Positions 4,507-7,285 of a stretch of 7,285 nucleotides of DNA are shown piece after piece. The translations under genes and the position numbers were made by a program. Position 1 is the first letter of the stretch, and the number at the start of each line of letters is the position of its first letter. The stretch spans positions 1 to 7,285 of the forward strand of contig CAAEDZ010000247.1 of NCBI GenBank assembly GCA_900754775.1, written 5' to 3'. The notes below the pieces were generated by a model. The model was given only the letters and a program-made list of their open reading frames with translations, did no database searches and had not been told where the DNA came from. This DNA comes from Clostridia bacterium. GTDB lineage: Bacteria > Bacillota_A > Clostridia > Christensenellales > Aristaeellaceae.

Positions 4507-6900
4507 ATGGCCATCAAGATCGCCCTGGCGGGCAACCCGAACTGCGGCAAGACGACCATGTTCAACGACCTGACGGGTCTGAACCAGTTCGTGGGCAACT
4601 GGCCGGGCGTCACCGTTGAAAAAAAGGAAGGGCGCCTCAAGGGCGCGGACGACGTGATCATTCAGGACCTGCCGGGCATTTACAGTCTTTCCCCCTACAC
4701 GCTGGAGGAAGTGGTGGCGCGCGGCTATCTGGTCAATGAGAAGCCGGACGCCATCCTCAACATCGTCGACGCGACGAACATCGAGCGCAACCTCTACCTG
4801 ACCACGCAGCTGGCGGAGCTGGGCATCCCCATGGTCATCGCCCTGAACATGATCGACGTCACGCGCAAGAACGGCGACGTCATCCAACTGCGCAAACTGG
4901 GCGAGGCGCTGGGCTGCGAAGTGGTGGAGACCTCGGCGCTCAAGGGCGTGGGCAGCCAGGAAGTGGCGAAAAAGGCCGCGGAACTGGGCAGAAAGGGCGG
5001 CCACCGCGAGCCGCCGCACGTGTTCGCCGGCAGCGTGGAACACGCGCTTGCGCACATTGAAGACCTCATCACCCACAAGGACGGGCAGGAGCCGGTACAC
5101 CACCATCACGCGGACGGGAGCAGACACGAAGGCTCCATCGTCGAACCCCATCTGGCGCGCTGGTACGCCATCAAGCTCTTTGAGCGCGATGAAAAGGTGC
5201 AGGCGGAACTGAACTTGCCCAAGGGCATTCAGGAGGCCATCGAAAAGGCCATCAAGGACTGCGAAAACGAGATGGACGACGATTCCGAGTCCATCATCAC
5301 CAACCAGCGCTACGCCTACATAAGCAAGCTGGTGGCGACCTGCGTCAAAAAGGGCAAGCCCAAGGGCTCTTTGACCACCTCGGACAAGATCGACCGCATC
5401 GTCACCAACCGCTGGCTGGGTCTTCCCATCTTCGTGGTCATCATGTGGTTCGTCTACTGGGTGTCCATCCAGACCATCGGCGACATCGTGACGGGCTTTA
5501 CCAACGACGTGTTCGTCGGCGAATGGATACAGGCCCCGGTGATGGCGTGGCTGGAGAGCATCGGCACCGCGGGCTGGCTGGTGGGCCTCATCGGCGACGG
5601 CATCATCGGCGGCGTGGGCGCGGTGATCGGCTTTGTGCCGCAGATGCTGATCCTCTTTATCATGCTGGGCATACTGGAAGACGTGGGCTACATGGCGCGC
5701 GTGGCGTTCATCATGGACCGCATCTTCCGCAAGTTCGGCCTCTCGGGCAAGAGCTTCATCCCCATGCTGATCGGCTCGGGCTGCGGCGTGCCGGGCGTGA
5801 TGGCCTCGCGCACCATCGAGCAGGACCGCGACCGCAAGATGACCATCATGACCACCACGTTCATCCCCTGCGGCGCGAAGATGCCCATCGTCGGCCTGAT
5901 CGCGGGCGCGCTGTTTGGCAACTCCGGCTGGGTGTCCACGGGCGCGTACTTCATCGGCGTGGCGGCGGTCATCGTCAGCGGCATCATGCTGAAAAAGACG
6001 AAGATGTTCGCCGGCGACCCCGCGCCCTTCGTCATGGAACTGCCCGCCTACCACGCGCCGGTGGCCGGCAACGTGCTGCGCAGCATGTGGGAGCGCGGCT
6101 GGTCGTTCATCAAGCGCGCCGGCACGGTGATCCTCGTTTCCAGCATCTTCATCTGGTTCACTTCCAGCTACGGCTGGGCGCCCGCGCCGGTGGAACCTGC
6201 CGCTGCTGAAACGGAAGCGGCGCAGACGGACGTGAGCGCGGAGGAACTGAACGCGGCCGCCGAAGCCGCCATCGCCGAGGCCGAAGGCCCCGTGGTGTTC
6301 GGCGCGGTGGAGAACTCCGACCAGTCCATCCTCGGCAAGATCGGCGGCGCGGTGGCGCCTGTGTTCGAGCCGCTGGGCTTTGGCAACTGGCAGTCCACCG
6401 TGGCCACAGTGATGGGCCTGGTGGCCAAGGAAGAAGTGGTCGGCGTGTTCGGCGTGCTTTACGGCGTCACCGACGAAGAGGGCGAGGACGCGGCCATGGG
6501 CATCGTCGAGGACGAAGATATGAGCAACGAGGAAAAGAGCGCGGCGCTCTCCCCCATCGCCCAGAGCTTTGACGAATCCAGCGGCGGCCACGGGCAGCTG
6601 GCGGCGTTCGCCTTCCTCATCTTCAACCTGCTGTGCGCGCCGTGCTTCGCGGCCATGGGCGCCATCAAGCGCGAGATGAACAACGGCAAGTGGACGGCCT
6701 TCGCCATCGGCTATCAGTGCCTGTTCGCCTACGCCGTGGCCCTGACCGTCTACCAGCTCGGCCTGCTCTTTGCCGGCGCGGGCTTCGGCGTGGGTACGGC
6801 AGTGGCCCTCCTGCTGGTGGCATTCTTCCTCTACATGCTGCTGCGCAAGAATCGCTACGACGACAACCGCCTGACCCAGAAGGTCAAGGTGGGCGCGTAA
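4507..6900 (+). CDS. feoB: Ferrous iron transporter FeoB
   Basis: This 797-residue polytopic membrane protein imports Fe(II). The N-terminal G domain has G1 GNPNCGKT (9-16), switch-I Thr36 in NWPGVTVEKK, G3 DLPG (54-57), G4 NMID (114-117) and G5 SALKG (143-147). A helical GDI-like segment (about 215-285) leads to the membrane part from about 303. Gate motifs are GSGCGVPG (423-430, Cys426) and IPCGAKMP (453-460, Cys455), with a late NLLCAPCFAA (707-716). Membrane segments continue to about 780. The length compares with about 773 for E. coli FeoB. Two extras stand out. One is a His-rich stretch (190-207, with HHHH at 198-201). The other is an Ala/Glu-rich insertion (559-595) in a predicted exterior loop between SSIFIWFTSSYGW and the SILGKIGGAVAP segment. 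No frameshift or lost motif is seen. Iron dependence is suggested by the dyads upstream. Confidence 0.97.
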   Translation: MAIKIALAGNPNCGKTTMFNDLTGLNQFVGNWPGVTVEKKEGRLKGADDVIIQDLPGIYSLSPYTLEEVVARGYLVNEKPDAILNIVDATNIERNLYLTTQLAELGIPMVIALNMIDVTRKNGDVIQLRKLGEALGCEVVETSALKGVGSQEVAKKAAELGRKGGHREPPHVFAGSVEHALAHIEDLITHKDGQEPVHHHHADGSRHEGSIVEPHLARWYAIKLFERDEKVQAELNLPKGIQEAIEKAIKDCENEMDDDSESIITNQRYAYISKLVATCVKKGKPKGSLTTSDKIDRIVTNRWLGLPIFVVIMWFVYWVSIQTIGDIVTGFTNDVFVGEWIQAPVMAWLESIGTAGWLVGLIGDGIIGGVGAVIGFVPQMLILFIMLGILEDVGYMARVAFIMDRIFRKFGLSGKSFIPMLIGSGCGVPGVMASRTIEQDRDRKMTIMTTTFIPCGAKMPIVGLIAGALFGNSGWVSTGAYFIGVAAVIVSGIMLKKTKMFAGDPAPFVMELPAYHAPVAGNVLRSMWERGWSFIKRAGTVILVSSIFIWFTSSYGWAPAPVEPAAAETEAAQTDVSAEELNAAAEAAIAEAEGPVVFGAVENSDQSILGKIGGAVAPVFEPLGFGNWQSTVATVMGLVAKEEVVGVFGVLYGVTDEEGEDAAMGIVEDEDMSNEEKSAALSPIAQSFDESSGGHGQLAAFAFLIFNLLCAPCFAAMGAIKREMNNGKWTAFAIGYQCLFAYAVALTVYQLGLLFAGAGFGVGTAVALLLVAFFLYMLLRKNRYDDNRLTQKVKVGA

Positions 6901-6923
6901 GGTCGCTTCGGGAGGTAAACACA

Positions 6924-7079
6924 ATGGCGACATGGATCGTTGGCGGCGCGCTCGCCATCATCGTCGGCGCGATCGTCTTCAAGATGGTGCGCGACAAGCG
7001 CAATGGCAAGGGCGGATGCAGCTGCAACTGCGGCGGATGCGGCGGGTGCGGCGGCTGCCGCCACGAGCAGGCCAAGTGA
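6924..7079 (+). CDS. FeoB-associated Cys-rich membrane protein
   Basis: This 51-residue protein begins 23 bases after feoB with GGGAGG (6910-6915) eight bases before the ATG. Residues 4-22 are one hydrophobic membrane segment (WIVGGALAIIVGAIVFKMV). A basic stretch RDKRNGK (23-29) follows, which by the positive-inside rule places the C-terminus in the cytoplasm. The tail has six cysteines (32, 34, 36, 39, 42, 45) in a Cys-X-Cys-X-Cys-X2-Cys-X2-Cys-X2-Cys pattern separated by glycines, then RHEQAK. This matches the small FeoB-associated Cys-rich family found after feoB in Firmicutes. The Cys tail could receive Fe(II) as it leaves FeoB, but no mechanism is established here. It is too short for many gene finders. 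Confidence 0.88.
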   Translation: MATWIVGGALAIIVGAIVFKMVRDKRNGKGGCSCNCGGCGGCGGCRHEQAK

Positions 7080-7087
7080 CGGACTTT

Positions 7088-7113
7088 GGGGCGGGAGGCG
7101 TGCTTCCCGCCCC
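7088..7113 (+). terminator. GC-rich stem-loop after the feo operon
   Basis: GGGGCGGGAGG (7088-7098) pairs with CTTCCCGCCCC (7103-7113) around a CGTG loop; all 11 pairs form if one G-U is allowed. It starts nine bases after the last stop codon. There is no T-run after it, so it may be an imperfect terminator or an mRNA 3'-end stabiliser and not a classical intrinsic terminator. Confidence 0.5.
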
Positions 7114-7156
7114 GGTATGCAGACTGACAGAGCGTTGAGAAAGCCTGCAAGCAAGG

Positions 7157-7229
7157 AAATTTTGCCAACGGCAAAATTTGTCGCCGAAGGCGACTGGATT
7201 TGACGATCCCGAAGGGCTCGGCAAATCCA
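7157..7229. repeat. Three abutting perfect stem-loops (REP-like non-coding element)
   Basis: Three hairpins follow each other without a spacer base. The first is AAATTTTGCC (7157-7166), loop AAC, GGCAAAATTT (7170-7179). The second is GTCGCC (7180-7185), loop GAA, GGCGAC (7189-7194). The third is TGGATTTG (7195-7202) with CAAATCCA (7222-7229), enclosing an inner CCC-GAA-GGG hairpin (7208-7216). No coding frame with a ribosome binding site covers it. The layout suggests an interspersed palindromic repeat or a structured RNA. Its copy number cannot be judged from one window. Confidence 0.6.
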
Positions 7230-7285
7230 CCCCAAGGAAGCTGCATTTGTATCCAAGGGAGCTTACATGGACGTAAGTGACCGCA
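7230..7285. other. Non-coding edge region with short inverted repeats
   Basis: After the triple hairpin, AAGCT (7238-7242) can pair with AGCTT (7260-7264), or CTTAC (7262-7266) with GTAAG (7273-7277). The two choices compete for bases 7262-7264. No gene is seen. The segment may be the continuation of the hairpin element, cut by the window edge. Confidence 0.35.

Noticed and set aside
4480..6933. 817-codon open frame antisense to feoB
   Set aside because: It is a by-product of high GC at third positions of feoB. The translation is a His/Asp/Arg/Ala-rich composition with no recognisable domain, and the sense gene has all FeoB motifs.

Overview
The window looks like chromosomal DNA from a GC-rich member of the Firmicutes, most likely class Clostridia. 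The evidence is strong AGGAGG-type ribosome binding sites, a cupin/XRE regulator leading a potABCD operon, and the layout feoA-feoA-feoB plus a small Cys-rich protein. The FeoB C-terminal signature (NLLCAPCFAA) and the Glu/Pro/Thr-rich tether of the lipoprotein point the same way. The genus cannot be fixed from the sequence alone. No phage, transposase, tRNA, rRNA or CRISPR array is visible.

Left part, minus strand (bases 1-3662, read right to left): a polyamine (spermidine/putrescine) ABC import operon. The order is an XRE-cupin regulator, PotA ATPase, PotB and PotC permeases, then the N-terminus of a lipoprotein that by position should be the PotD solute receptor and runs off the left edge. 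The genes overlap or are separated by about 20 bases, so they are probably one transcript. A TTGACA-17-TTTAAT promoter lies upstream of the regulator, with a palindrome over its -10 box and related AT-rich dyads on both sides.

Middle (3663-3988): a divergent intergenic region holding the pot promoter and, facing right, a TTGACG-17-TACACT promoter with an extended -10 for the iron operon. The feo leader contains a strong hairpin. A dyad of form GTTAG-N6-CTAAC occurs over the feo -10 (one mismatch), in the leader, and again just before feoB.

Right part, plus strand (3989-7079): ferrous iron uptake. Two small FeoA proteins precede FeoB (GTPase plus Fe(II) membrane channel). A 51-residue single-pass protein with six C-terminal cysteines follows. 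FeoB carries a His-rich stretch after its G domain and an Ala/Glu-rich insertion in a predicted exterior loop.

Right edge (7080-7285): no gene is seen. A GC-rich stem-loop follows the last feo gene. Then come three perfectly paired stem-loops that abut with no spacer, and further short inverted repeats up to the window edge. This resembles a non-coding hairpin repeat element and is, with the three-site feo dyad, the most unexplained part of the window.
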